A stretch of 64,000 bases of DNA from Desarmillaria ectypa. Lineage: Eukaryota > Basidiomycota > Agaricomycetes > Agaricales > Physalacriaceae. The DNA lies in NCBI GenBank assembly GCA_030407005.1, contig JAUDYN010000004.1, positions 3,162,001 to 3,226,000 on the forward strand. The letters run 5' to 3'. The notes below the pieces were generated by a model. The model was not told the DNA's origin and did not search any database. It saw nothing but the letters and a program-made list of their open reading frames with translations. Both the position numbers and the translations under genes were made by a program. Below, one piece after another: positions 12,974-25,636 of the stretch (position 1 is the first letter of the stretch; each line of letters opens with the position of its first letter).

Positions 12974-13812
12974 TGATGTATTTATTTCCGAACATCGATG
13001 CATTGACGTCTTCCATTGGAGCCTGAAATTAAGAAAAGAGACTCATGGTTGCGTATCAACGACGTATTGTTGATCTTGAGTGATGGGCTGGATATATTCG
13101 ACAGATTCGATCCATTTGATGCATACTGTCCGAAGGAGATAGTCCTTTGAGGGACACACAAGGCCGAGGCGTAGATGTCCAAAAACAGACAATGGCCATA
13201 AGACCGGAAATGCCCGATCATCAGGGTCATATATACCAAACTGGGCGAAATCGTGGGAAGAGAAAATACGGGTTTTGCGTTTCTTCCGTTTCAGCCACAC
13301 TTGCACTAGTCTCACTGTTACTGAATTTGTGCGGCATCTGGACGTCTGGTGATTTGTTTTCGGCGTCTGGTACAGCATCCAGGAATCGGACAATTTAACA
13401 TTATAGAAGCGGGTAAGACTCGGACATCGGAACGGGAACGGTCGAAGGGTACTAATTGCATGTCAGTATTACAGGCATTTACAGTTATTACAGGCATTAC
13501 AGGTATGTTCGGGGAATTGAAAGTGTTACGGATGACTTTCCGTCAGTGATGGTTGATTGCTATTTGCGCAGTGTTTACACACTATCGGTATTTATCTGGA
13601 TCTATCACGCGAAACAGCCCTCCGGACACCGACATATGCTCTGTCACCTCGCATCAGTTCGTGCTATAATTGGGACTTTTCTTCGATAACCTGATCAGGA
13701 CAACGGTGAGAAGCAACAAAGACCTCCTGTCTCCCCTTCCTTACGCGGCTCGGGGGGGCAATCTTGGCTTTTATCGTGACTGATTCATGTCGAGTCAGTA
13801 ACATACACAGGA
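12974..13812. other. Intergenic between NDUFA13 and HMG-box genes
   Basis: About 0.84 kb. A short direct repeat (TTACAGGCAT-like units) lies around 13466-13503. Open frames here look random. The 3' part should hold the promoter of the HMG-box gene. Confidence 0.5.
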
Positions 13813-15787
13813 ATGGAAACATTTCGAAGGCCGCTCCGGATTCCTCATAAGCTCAGCTTCCGACTGCTCAGGGCGTTTTCTTGTGCCCGAACTTCCTCTT
13901 GCGTGACTGCGCCACGTATTTTTAAGCGCTACAGCCTACGGTTATCATCTTCCCCCTCCCCTCCATCCCCTGCCATGCCTGCCCCAACTCTACCTCGCAG
14001 ACAGTTTTCCCCCCTTCCCAGGAGCACCTTATATCCTGGCGACGTTCCCATGATGGACGCGAAACCACTTGGCTTCGACGACAACCACTTTGTTAACCAG
14101 GATTCTGACCAGATGCTTTTTGACTTTGACGACGTGTCATTCCATGAGCAATCTAGTGTCCAGTTTCCCTGGGACCTTCACGATATCGACATGGACTCCA
14201 AGCCCGTGTTCGATATGCACACTTCCCCGCGTTTCGGTTTCCAGCAGCCTCCCACTGACAACATTTTTGATTCCACGGGATTTTTTGCACCTGAAGCCCT
14301 CGACAATTCCCCGTCATTCGACAACAATCTCTATTTATCCAACTGGGTACACGACACTGACTTATCCTCGCCATCTTCTCCCATATCTATTCCCGCTTCT
14401 ACACCGTCTCCGCCGTATATTCCTTTCGCTGAGCGATCACCTTATGCTACAGACAAAGCCTACTCACCTGCAAACTTTGCCGCTCTTCATCACCTTCCTC
14501 CTTCTGCTTCCCCCGCTTCATCCTTTGAGGACATCCACTCCTTTGAACGTTCCCGTCTCGATTCCATTTCTCCCAAAGAAGTTTCGGCGGTGACGCCTGC
14601 CTGGGCTTCTCAACTCTGGGATGCTCCGAGACCGGGTCACATTCGCACTTCGTCCTCTCGTTCTCCCGTTCGACACTCTCCCCTCTCTCCCACTAATACC
14701 CAGCGATTACGTATACCCAGACGCGATACTGTTTCCCCGGTCAATATGTTTCAGTCAGCAAGCGCCCCTGCTTTGACCCTTGCCCCGGGCATGGCTCGGG
14801 CGTACAGCAGTGGCAAAGCTGAGTCAGGCGGCGTCACCGACCGTGATGCGACCATCCGGCGAAAGAGAAAGACGTCAGATCCCGAAGAAATAGAAAATAG
14901 ATCCAAGGATAGCGACCCTCGTATGTCATCTACTCCCGCAGTGGCTGTTTTGACGAATGATTGACATTTGTATCTAGCTCCGTTAAAGTCCGTGCTGCGT
15001 CCTCCAAAGTTAGCTCCTTCGGCTTGGCAGCTGTACTTCACGGACTGGATCCAAAGGCAGCAGGCATCTAACACACGTAAGCTTAATGTTGCACAAGCTG
15101 CTAAAGAAGCCGGGCAAGAGTATGCAGGGCTTAGTGCAGAAGAGAAAGAGGTGTGTGATGACCCATTGTCTGACGTCATTCAGTCTAAAGACTCTCAATA
15201 GCCCTATAAGCGACGGTCTCAGGCTATGAAAGAGGCCAGGGAGCGGGAGCTTGCCGCTTACATGCGAACTCTGACTCCCGACGACATTAAGCGCGAGAAT
15301 GCATATCGTGCTGCCCAACGGAAAGCCGGGAAATCGCGAAAGAGCAATATCAAGGATCCTAATGCGCCAAAGAAGCCACTGTCCGCATACTTCATGTTCC
15401 TTCAACGTATCCGGGCGAATCCGCACTTAGTCCAGGAGATCTTTGGTGATGAGACGGAGACGACGAAGCAGAGTGTTCTCGCTGCAGCCAAATGGCGATC
15501 GATGACTGATGATGAACGCAAGGTGTGTTGGACTTGATGTTCACTGAATATTGTGACGTTTTCTCATTACGGCGACTTGGCAGCCGTTCCTCGCTCAGGC
15601 TGAGCAGGAGAAGATGGAATACGAAGCCGCACGGAGGTTGTACGAAGAAGGGGCACCAGCCTTCGGAACGACAATCAATTTTAGCATCTTACCTGGCAGT
15701 CCGGCGTTCCGAAATGTCAAGGTGGAATCAGAGAGTGAGAGTGAAGGATACACTGATGACGGTGGCTTCGAACGGTTCACTCGATGA
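13813..15787 (+). CDS. Protein with two HMG boxes
   Basis: Probably a nuclear DNA-binding protein. Four exons, 13813-14920, 14978-15150, 15202-15522 and 15584-15787, join in phase for 601 residues, with introns of 57, 51 and 61 nt. If the better-context ATG at 13975 (TGCCATGCCT) is used, the product has 547 residues. The first ~370 residues are Ser/Pro/Asp-rich and disordered, with a basic patch RRKRK. HMG box 1 is at about 378-445 (APSAWQLYFTDWIQRQQ) and box 2 at about 479-550 (DPNAPKKPLSAYFMFLQRIR). The tail is acidic. The two boxes resemble a mitochondrial or chromatin HMG pair more than a mating-type HMG protein. I cannot assign targets. Confidence 0.85.
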
Positions 15788-16035
15788 TGGTTTTTTTGCT
15801 TTTCTTGTTGATGACATATTTCCTGTGTGAGCCTTTGGCTCGCTGACGACCTTTCATGCCCTTTCTATTATACGTACGCCCTTCGAAACGATCTTTTGCT
15901 TATTGGTGTGTTTCGAGTATTTTATTGCTTTGAACAATCTTCGGACAGCACTGTATAATGGGAATACCTATGCACCCCACTTATGTATTGTTAGCACATA
16001 TTACATCTCCATATATCTGACGAATACAATTTTAT

Positions 16036-16736
16036 TCAATCAGAAGACTTTGGAGCCATTAAAGGCAGTCGCAAAACCATCTTCTGATGAGGTTCACCGT
16101 CCTCATCAAATTCGGCACCCTAAAATGATAAGATAGCCATGAGGCGACACCGGAAAGACGACGGGCTTCTTGACATACCTCTGGTATATACCCAAACCTG
16201 GAAGAGGAAATATATCAGACCATACTCCGATGTTCGGCGGAGAATACCTACTTGGCGTAAAACCCCTTGACAGGTATCTGAGAATGGGACACGACAATCG
16301 CGTATGCGTCATGCTCGGCCATAGTGGCCATGGGACTCGCGTCAATTTTGACCCACTCATGCAAGCGCAATACGAGTTCTTTCCCAAACTTGTGCTTTCG
16401 ATACTGATCGAGTACAGCGAGTCTACCTAGCTTGTAATAAACCTCGGATAGTCTGACTCCGCGAATGGTTCCGACTGGCTGGAGAGAAGGAAGGAGCCGC
16501 AGAAGGAAGTGCGTTGCAGCCTGAGGGTTATCGAACCTGTTGGAACATCATAGTCAGAGGAAGTGTTACGGTCAACTAAACGAAGAGGGTGCCAGTAACT
16601 CGTCTATTTCGGTTGCAAGGGGAAAATTTTGCTCGTGATGGAAGACCTGAATTCGAACATCAAGGCATTGCTGAATGTGTTCCTTTGTGGTGGCGATGAT
16701 GATTTCGCGGTCTAGAACGCGGTCGAATGTAGGCAT
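16036..16736 (-). CDS. GNAT-family N-acetyltransferase
   Basis: Four exons, 16736-16600, 16536-16252, 16197-16179 and 16119-16036, join in phase for 174 residues. The introns are 63, 54 and 59 nt, and the third exon is only 19 nt. The start VRIQVFHHEQNFPLATEID matches the N-terminal motif of ElaA/YjcF-like GNATs. The acetyl-CoA loop is LAVLDQYRKHKFGKELV, a degenerate form of R/Q-x-x-G-x-G/A. Then come AIVVSHSQIPVKGFYAKFGY and HQKMVLRLPL, typical of motif B and the last strand. It would move an acetyl group from acetyl-CoA to an amine; the substrate is unknown. The convergent HMG-box gene ends 248 bp away. Confidence 0.85.
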
Positions 16737-17294
16737 AGTCGGTAGACGTCGGATGGTGGAGTGATGGTGATCTGTACGGTGACAAGACCCAGGGAAGTAT
16801 GGTGCGCCGCCGACACTGTTCGACCTCCCGTGTAGGAGATATATGGGTAGCTATAGCACAAGTTTGAATGGGTATCCGAGTGAGTTACATGGTGACCGTA
16901 AATACCTAAAATTAGAATATAAATTGGGGACACGGGGAAAGTACGGGGCAGAGGAAGAAGGCCGGGACAAGTGAAGGGAATATAGAGAAGACTGCGGTAA
17001 ATATGAACTATATGAAGTTCATGAACAGAAATGAAAAAAAAACGGGAGCATTACACTGTCAGAAAGCGGATCGAAGCGGGGAAATCGCATCACCTCACGT
17101 GATGCATTTCGTGACCGTGACACCGTCGTCCTTGAACAAAGTTTTCTTTTGCAATCAATTACCGAATATACTGGTATTCATTCAATCACCTCTCATTATT
17201 CGCCTGCAGGTATTCCAGCCACTGTTTTTATTACCTTTACCACACTTTCTAATAATGGCTCTGCAGATACTCGTCTACTTGGACGAGTGGGTAC
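16737..17294. other. Divergent intergenic region, GNAT / PPR
   Basis: About 0.56 kb between two divergent starts. It should contain both promoters; no gene or named element was seen. Confidence 0.45.
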
Positions 17295-20200
17295 ATGCTG
17301 GAACCCGTTGCAACCGCACTTTTCACTTCTGTCCTTGGTGGCCATATAGGACAGCCGTCTGCATTCCAGGCTGCTGCTCGATCAATGCGACGTTCTTCGG
17401 CAAATGCTTTGACGTCTGATTTCTTTATTCCGCAACCAAGACGCGTCAAGGACAAGGGGAAAGCAAGGGCAACGGGGGTCCAGTTTGAGCAACACGAGTG
17501 CACCCCGGATCGTTTGTCGCAATGTCGAGAATGGTCATGTATGGCCCGGCACTCGATATGGTGTTCAAGTGAGTCCGACGGATTCTTCTCGCCTGCTCAA
17601 TTCTCATCCACGCCATGTTAGATCACCATCGACGGCTTCTGATGAAGGAGTTCCCTTTGGTTGAAGACATTCCGTTCAGAAGTCGAATCTCCACGCGAAT
17701 TCCCGCCACTCTACATTCATGCTCTTCTCGTCGTGTCGCTGTCCGTGCTCACGATGGGCAGAGAAGACATGTTTCGCGTACTTCGAAGACCGGGCCGCCG
17801 TCTGACGATTCCGGAGTTTCTTCTGTCGCCGACGAAGATTCTGAAGCTGTTGATGCATTCCTCACACATCCGGAAGTGGCGTCTGAGATTCCACACGACT
17901 CTTCCGACTCTCGGTGGGTTCTACCATCGCTTCTCCTTCCGCCGGATAAGAGCGCACAAGTGATACATTCCCTTCGCCGTGTTATACTCAAGCCTCCGGA
18001 CGACTTTGATATTGAAGAGGCCTGGGCAGTGTATGGGTCCGTTGTTGAGGAACATGCAGAACATCTAACAAGCGTTTATCTCCTCCTGCAACTCGTGGAG
18101 CGCATGTTGTACACGACTGGAAAATGGTACGACTCAAAAACCGGACTAGAGGCGCTTCATCAATGGGGGGATCGGATAAAACATCTCTTGCGAACCCTAG
18201 ACTCTCGGATGTTGTCCCCTTCTCGGTTTCACTATACACATTGCTGTCTCGCTGCACGTGCACGTGCATTAACCGGCGAATACGAGCTCGCGGCCCAGTA
18301 CCTTCAAGCGGCGCGGGCATACAGGGAATGTTCACCGGTGGACCTCATTGTGATGCACCAGAGCATATTGCTATCGAAATTTCGCTATTATGATGTGCGT
18401 CAAATGGTGGCATACCTCCTTGCTGAATGGGACGACGTAAGCGCCTATCTTACCGTGCCCCTACGCGGATCATTTTCTCCCAACCCTGTTCAGCGCGCAT
18501 GGACACTGTTTTTCTTCACTGTGACGGACCTTCTGTGCCGCGTTCCAGATGCAAAAGTACTTTTTGCCCCGGAAGCGCGTCTAGACGTTATTCAGAAGCA
18601 GCGTATAGGCAACTTATTCATCCAAGCGCACTGCACTCATCAGCGACCTCTGCATGCTTGGGACGTGTTCCGTGCGATGCGCTCCCAAGGCCTCGCCCCG
18701 CAGTTTGAGACCCACTTAGCTCTCGTCCGTGCGCTAACGAAAGAGGAAGCGATGGGTCCTGCGAAAGAGGCCTTTTCTTACCTTGACGAAACACGTGTCA
18801 AACTCTACCTGTCAACTGCACTTTATCTGTGCGCCCACGACGGTGACTTTGAACGCGCGGAATATTTTTTCGACCGGCTCTCACACGATGATCTGGTGAC
18901 GAGGGAAGATACAGCCATGCTGATGCATTCGTACGCGGTACACGGCAAAGTCGAGCAGGTGCTACACTTGTTTAATGAGTTCTTTCCTGCGTTTGTGAAT
19001 AGCCGTGGGCAACGAAGGCGAGCGAACGATCCTCGGAATATCCATTACGCTACCGTGTTGTATGCTTATGCACGTAACGCCAACCTCGGTGGCATCGACC
19101 AGTGGTTAGGGGTCATGCGTAAGGCAGGCATCAGGGTCAATGTGGTCATGTACACTATGATCCTCCAGGCGATGGCCGTCAAGGGAGATCTCGAAGCTCT
19201 AGGACTTGCGATGGAGCGGATGCAAAACTCTGGTATGAAGCCTACCGTTGCCACGTATACTGCCCTCATTTCGACGATGGCGAAGATGCAGGATCCGCTT
19301 ACTGCTGAGAAGCTTTACAAGAAGGCTCTGGAAGATGGAATTAGGCCGAATTCTCGGATGATCAATACACTTATGACTGCTCATGCTGAAGCGGGGTCAT
19401 GGAGAGGCGTTATCAGGGTATTCGACTACGTCCGTTCGATTCCCAATATGCCATTGACCATCGACGTCTGCAATATCTTACTCAAAGCCTATGTTCGGAT
19501 CGGAGCACCGTTCCGTATCGTAGCACGGCTATTCACGAAACTCCGGCAATCCTCTCTCACTCCTGATAAGTACACTTATGCGCTAGTCATCCTCGCTGCA
19601 TGTGATGCGGGTCTCATGCCTAGAGCCACGAAGCTGTTTGAAGAGATGGACCGCTTGGCAACATCTGCCTCCGACATCAAAGTAACCGTACACGTCATGA
19701 CGATGCTCATGGGAGGCTGGCTCCGGATAAATAAAAAGAAGAAAGGAAAAGCTGTATATGACATGATGGTCGACCGAGGGATCCAGCCCAATTCAATCTC
19801 ATTTGGGGAGATCCAGAGTGCATATGGTATGGAACGCTCGGATGAGGGGCTCAAGCTCGCGGAGGAATTCATCGACGCACTGATGAGTGCACCGCCAGAG
19901 CACCGGACGTGGTTAGTTCCCCCACGACGAGGCAAGACGTCCATGGACCACATCTATGCGCCGGTGCTGTGGGGGTACTCGCGCAAGGTCCAACCAAAGG
20001 ACGTAGAACGGATGTACCAGCACATGTTGGACCACGGTGGCACGCCGTCATTGGGGATGGTCACTGCGCTGATGGACGCCTATCGAAGGACGATGGATGT
20101 CAACGCGGTGCTTCAGGTGTGGCCGCAAGTGTTCCAGCTGGGTTTACAGCTTACTCAACGGACAAGTGTGTTTGGGCTGGATAAGGACGGACAGGGCCAA

Positions 20201-20968
20201 GTGAGAGTCCGCGGAGACGTCCTGAGTATTCCATTGTCGATATACATGGATGCTCTCTCCCGTGCCGCCCTTTTCACGGAGGTTGCTGCGATCTGGAAGC
20301 GCTTCCAGGATCACCATTTTGTATTCACGTCGCAGAACTACAATCACCTCGTCGTCATTCTTCTCCGCGCGGGGGAGATCGAGCGGGCGTTTGAGATTGT
20401 GGAGAAGGTAATTTTACCGTACCAGCGCAAGTACAAGGTGGTGCTGAGCGAGCGAGATGAGCACCCGGAGACACCATCGGTGTTTGAGGAATATGATAAG
20501 ATACTGGAACAGGAGCGAAAGGGTGACTGGGGCAGGGAGAGGAGGGAGTCAGGGAAGATGCATGTCGATATGTTCAAACGGGAACCGTGGACGGAGCAGA
20601 TGATGGTAGAGAATACGCGAGAGGACGACTACGCGCACCCGCTTTACATCCTGCAACAGATCTCCCCCGGATGGAACATATGGCGGCCTCACCGGGTAGC
20701 GATGACCGCGCTGTTGATGGTCTTGCTAAGACTGAAGGCGGGGCTGCTGTTGGAAGCAATGGCTTTGCATAAGCGCAACCCCGACGATTTTCCGGTGCAA
20801 GGGCGTGAGGAGCTTCTGGCAGAACGCGAGGAGAGCGAGGCGCTTCTGAACAGCCTGCACGGGCAGTTCTCCGACACCATGGAAGAGCTGAGGGTGTTTG
20901 AGATCAAGGAGAAGAGTCGGTTAGTGAGTGGCTTCGATAAGAAGTATAAGCAGTTCGTGCCCAGATGA
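17295..20968 (+). CDS. Pentatricopeptide repeat (PPR) protein, probably mitochondrial
   Basis: Exon 1 is 17295-17568 and exon 2 is 17622-20968, joined in phase across a 53-nt intron (GTGAGT..TTAG); the product is 1206 residues. Choosing the downstream ATG at 17615 would lose the start MLEPVATALFTSVLGGHIGQ and the basic stretch RSMRRSSANAL, a likely mitochondrial presequence. PPR motifs recur from about residue 400 to 780, for example VVMYTMILQAMAVKGDLEAL and VATYTALISTMAKMQDPLTA, each about 35 residues. Further helical repeats follow. PPR proteins bind organellar RNA and help its processing or translation. The target RNA cannot be read from the sequence. Confidence 0.88.
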
Positions 20969-22639
20969 TTCGGATTCGGTTGGGCTGGTAAAAAGAAAAC
21001 CGGTGGGCTAAGAGTTCAGAATCGACCATCGATTTCCCAGCTGATCATCCTACCGACAATGCTTGCGAGGCGATTACGCCTCAGTCGTCGGTCGAGAGGA
21101 GGTCAGGTGGTGAAGCCGAGAGGCGAAAAGAGGAATGCTTAAAATTTTACTTGTAGAGAGGAAAGTAACGATACGAATAAACTACTACTAGTCGGGATGC
21201 AGGTGTGCAATTCGGAAGATGATTTTCGTCGTAATGATAGTTGGGGAAGGCAAACGAGAAACTGGATCCACTAGTTGGAAAGCACTTCGTCACGACACAT
21301 GTATGTTTAGAATGCTCAGTCACGTAAGTAGATATTTACATCTTGCTGACTGACATTTAGTTGTAGCTATAGTTAGCTAATCCATTGTATCTTTTTCTGA
21401 GGCGGTCCATATTCCCCGGTAAACGCTGAGGAATAACAAGATGGTATATTTGGACTGCATAACTAGCAACTACATGTTACTCAGCGCATTGCCTTTGGTT
21501 CGGTTCACGGAAGTCATTCTTATGGCAATCAATGGACCTTGGACCTTGACTAGTAGCCGAATCATGCCGTGGAATTTAGGGTTAGATAAGTACGCAGTAT
21601 CGATGAAACAGATGTCTGTTAATAAAAGTCCCATGGACGAAACTTCTGACATCATTTCCCAATTTTCCGGGTGGGAGAGTCCATACATATATGTTTGATA
21701 AGTATAGCGGATTTGCGCTTATATGACTATCGGTTTTTGTTCCTGAGAATAGCATAAATATACGCGCATTCAGATCCTCCGAGTCATTGGTATCAATCAT
21801 CTTGTGCTGGGGTCCTTGTGGTGACGGGATCAGTGGAAACTCCCGAAGACAAGCTGTGGCTGAGCTGTGAAAACTCGGACTCAGATGCCGTAGCCGTCGC
21901 GAATAGCGTCTTTCCATTTTTCGTGACAAATATCAGTTTGAATTGGTGTGAACAGCAGTGATATATTGATAATATAGGACTCGGAGCCGCCGGATACGGG
22001 CATCAAAACGAATTACGTACAGGCAGGTTCGTTGGCAAATAGCCCCGCGAAGACGGTTGTACTTGTCAACGACGATTACGTCCAATTCAAGGCTGGGTCA
22101 ATTGGAGGCCGGGGACTTACAGCCATACCTAAAGCGCCCGAAACAAAAAGAGTAAATGCAAAAAAAAAACTGACTGCGCTGCACATGGGGACGAAACGCA
22201 CCGCACTAGAGCTGCCCCCGATAGGAGAGTATGGTTCTCATCTACTATCCATGAGTCTTCGCTGAACTCCGAGTCCCAATTACTGACTTGGCATGTACTG
22301 TGGGGGTCGGCATGTGCAAATGGAGCACGACGTGCAAATTTCGACACAGCACAGTTTTCTCTAAACCCACCAATAAAATCATTGTGCACTATTAGTTATA
22401 CAATTTCATTCAGTCTTCAGAAAAAAACCGAAGCCAACAAGTAGCCAGAATGTGTTACAAACCAAAATTTGCACATCGCGATCCATTTGCACATGCTGAT
22501 CACCAACAGTAGTCTTTACTTCTCCTTCACTGCGCGTCAGAGAAGTCGCCGAAAGTATCGGAAAACCCTTAACTTGAACACTTCCCATCATCGGGCATTT
22601 TCCAGACAACTAGGGACAGTCCAGGCGGGACTTCGCCAC
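20969..22639. other. Intergenic, no supported gene
   Basis: About 1.7 kb, AT-richer than the genes on either side. Only short frames without recognisable features are present. It leads into the duplicated segment at about 22.64 kb. Confidence 0.5.
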
Positions 22640-25636
22640 TTTTCCAGCTCCTTCGAACCGGTTAACTATGGCCGTCCCGGTAGTCTTTGTCCGCAGGAAC
22701 CAAGTTCGATCTGAAATCTACCCGCAATGTGTGCTGACGGTGCTTTGTGGTCACCGAAGAACTTTGGGGCGTTCGCCTTGGTTGCCTCACAGCACATTCT
22801 CGATCTGCATAACCCCACAGTAGACGCTGGGGTCAAGGTTCTCTTATTGCAAGCATTGAAAGGCTGGGCACACATCTAATGATAAGTTTGTCAATAAAGC
22901 ACCTCCGGGGATGTGTTGAGTCCCTTCGTATCTGGAACGGATCTATACGCCCGGTTTGGGAAGTTTATACGATCTTTGTTCAGTGGATCCGGGTCTTCAG
23001 CACTGCTCATATGGCGACTGAGCAGACTACATTTCTGAATGCACTGTATTATCTTGGGATGATCTGACTACAGCGCGGCCCTGCCTCCGCGACCCCCCCC
23101 CCCCCCCCAAAAAAAAAAATTGACCCACGCGAGTATTGACTCCGTACTCCTGCAAGTGTCGGTCCAGTTGTAAGTTGCAACAAGGACGGGTGCCTCCAAG
23201 ACTCCACCTCAAGACTACAAACCTTATAACTAGCCGTGAAGATGGGTAATGAATCATTTAACATAAGGGAAAGCGAAAGTATATAATCCGTTCTCATGAA
23301 TTCGTTATAGGCGGGAGAATGGAACAGCTCCACAGATATTGCATTCCTGTAAATATGCATCCTGAAAGGGGCACCGTTGCATGTGGTCGGGGAAGGGATA
23401 ACAATCACTGATTGGCGGAGAAAATGCCCTATCAGAGGCGAGTTGAGTCAAGCGCCAGTTTTTCCGCAGCAGAGAAAGCGTTCAAGAGGCGAGAAAAAAA
23501 CTATTGCCCCAATAGACGGAGTAAATCGTCAACGAAATCTTATTGGGGGTCTCAGAGAGAGAGGAGAGAGCGTCACTTGCGCCTATGAATATATGGGAAA
23601 GAATCACTTGCCTCTTTGCTGCCTAGGGTCTGGGAACAGAACTTCGGCAGGCCTCCAGACTACTTGCGCGGCGTACGTCGAGAAAAACACCTGTAATTCT
23701 CCCCTAGTGCGTAAGAGGAATTTGAAGCTGCACAGCTGCTGGGCAGAAAAATATTACTTTGGGAATTGCACAGGAAAAGACAGAGCGGCGTCCATTCAAT
23801 AAATAGCACAGATGCCAGGATGTTCCAACCTTGGCTTTTCCTCCGTTGAAGGGTTGAAACCGGTACACAGATATCATGGCGCATCTTCCGAACGAGTCCT
23901 TATTGCACAGTAAATTCGATACCAGGGGCACAAAAATCAACGAAACGGCCGTCAGTTCCATGCTTGGAACCAGACAGGCAACCAGGTGTTGATGAACCCT
24001 ACATCTAAGCTGGGCATCGAGAAGGCGCGGGGGAAGCATCCATCAGACTTGACAAGGTCACAGCACCTCTGCCAGGCCCAATTTGTGTATTGCCGCTGTG
24101 AGTTTGTTAGTACGGGGGGATGGTGCGGGTCTTTTCGCCGCAAGGTGAACATACACGCATCCGCACACGAGTTTTCAGTTATCTTGGATGAGTTTGTGAA
24201 TGAGGGGTATTGTCCTGTCGTAGGCTTCGATGGGGTAAGAAGAGAAAGTGTTGGTTTGCCGGCGTTGGTACTGACCGAGTCTACAGCCCGAAGGGATGTC
24301 TGGAAGAGGGTGTCTTTTGCTTGGTAACGAGGCTCGCTGTTGCCTAGCAATATAGCTGGTTCTTGAGAAAATTAATATTGAAAACACATGAGATACATTT
24401 GAAGTGGAGAATAACACGAGTTCGCATTCATCGGCAGCTGAATGGGCCGCGGAGGACTCGGGTGAAGATTCAATGGTACACGGATATCATGGCGCGCAAG
24501 TCCTATTGCATAGTGAATTTGATAGCAGAAAATCGACTAGGTGAGGAAGGACTCGGGTTGGAAAATGAACGAACCCTCAAGCTGGCGTATAGTGATGCAT
24601 GGGAAGGGGTAAAATTTCTTCTGGCGAAACCTATTAGTTCTGTTTCCCCCTATAGATGTATGGTATTGTGAAAATTCCAATAAAAGCCTACCTGAGCGTT
24701 TTACAAAGTAGAACCATCTTGCACAAACCATGAGAGGAAATCGTATTTGATCCATTCACAAAATCAACGAGACGTCGGTGATAGGAACCAGACAGGCAGC
24801 CTTCAGCGATGAAGCTGGGAGTTGTCTTGATCATGAGAAAACACGGGGAAAGCACACCGAGGCCCAACTTATGTATTACCGCCGTGGATACGCATAGAGT
24901 TTAATTAGCACGGCGAACGGTGCGGGTCCGCAATGACAGTGAGTTCTTTTCGCCGCGAGGTGAATATACACACGTCACCTATTAGCGTGCGAATTTTTGT
25001 TACCTTGGTCGAGTTTGTGAAGCAGAGGTGTTATCCTTACTGAAAGGTCGTAGGGGGTCTGAAGGTAAGACGAGAAGGGATGTCCGAAAAGTCTGGAAGA
25101 GAGTGTCTTTTCTTGATAACGAGGTTACCCAGCCATATAACTGGTTCTTGAGAAAATGAATGTTGCAAACGCACCCGATGAATTTGAAAAGAGAGAGGCA
25201 GAAGACAACATGAGTTCGCATCCATCAGGAAATCTCAGTGGTCCATTTCTGCTTCTTCACCGGAAGCTGAAGGGGTCAGGCCGGAACCTCTATGCATGAA
25301 ATCAGGTGAAGATTCAGTGAGATGATGTAGTCCTTTTTTGAAGGTTGTGCCACGAGGGTGGTGAATCCGACATGAGCTCTCGTCGACGACGTACTAGGCA
25401 GGCTTCGAATGTCCGTCGGAGATAAGGAGACTGAGATAGCCAGGGGTAAAAGACTCGCGAATGGCGAAAATTACTCGATGAATGGGCTTCTAAAGGAATA
25501 TAGTCTGTACATCCCATGTAGGCTTTCTTGAATATCAGGAGCTTGGAGTAGAGTTTAGAGTTTAGAAATCGGCAGAGTAGTAAGTTGAGTCTGGTTGATG
25601 GTGCTCCTGAAAAGGACAGTGGTGGTTCCTCCTTCG
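22640..25636. repeat. Degenerate tandem duplication, copy A
   Basis: This segment aligns by eye, in the same order and orientation, with 25637-28580. Matched blocks include CCGGTAGTCTTTGTCCGCAG (22677 and 25650), GAAAGGCTGGGCACA (22858 and 25873), TCTTCAGCACTGCTCAT (22993 and 26069), TGTATT[A/G]TCTTGGGATGATCT (23046 and 26119) and CGTTGCATGTGGTCG (23375 and 27087). GAGTCTGGTTGATGGT recurs at 25587 and 28526. Copies differ by many substitutions and indels, so the event is old. No intact gene is seen. A C16A11 tract sits at 23093-23119. Confidence 0.75.
23850..25240. repeat. Nested tandem repeat inside copy A
   Basis: Two subunits, about 23850-24420 and 24470-25240, share blocks in order: GATATCATGGCGC, GAACCAGACAGGCA, GGTGCGGGTC, TTTTCGCCGC[A/G]AGGTGAA, and GGTTCTTGAGAAAAT followed by a motif ending GAGTTCGCAT. 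Weaker related copies of the last block occur at about 28050-28100 and 28220-28275. No protein is assigned. Confidence 0.6.

Noticed and set aside
13466..13503. Repeated TTACAGGCAT-like units, considered as a CRISPR-like or satellite array
   Set aside because: Only three or so imperfect units with no spacers; a trivial short tandem repeat.
17003..17419. Plus-strand frame of 138 codons upstream of the PPR gene
   Set aside because: It overlaps the PPR first exon in another frame, and the PPR joining uses frame 17295.
22032..22265. Plus-strand frame of 77 codons with a basic stretch
   Set aside because: Isolated, with no splice partners and no recognisable family.
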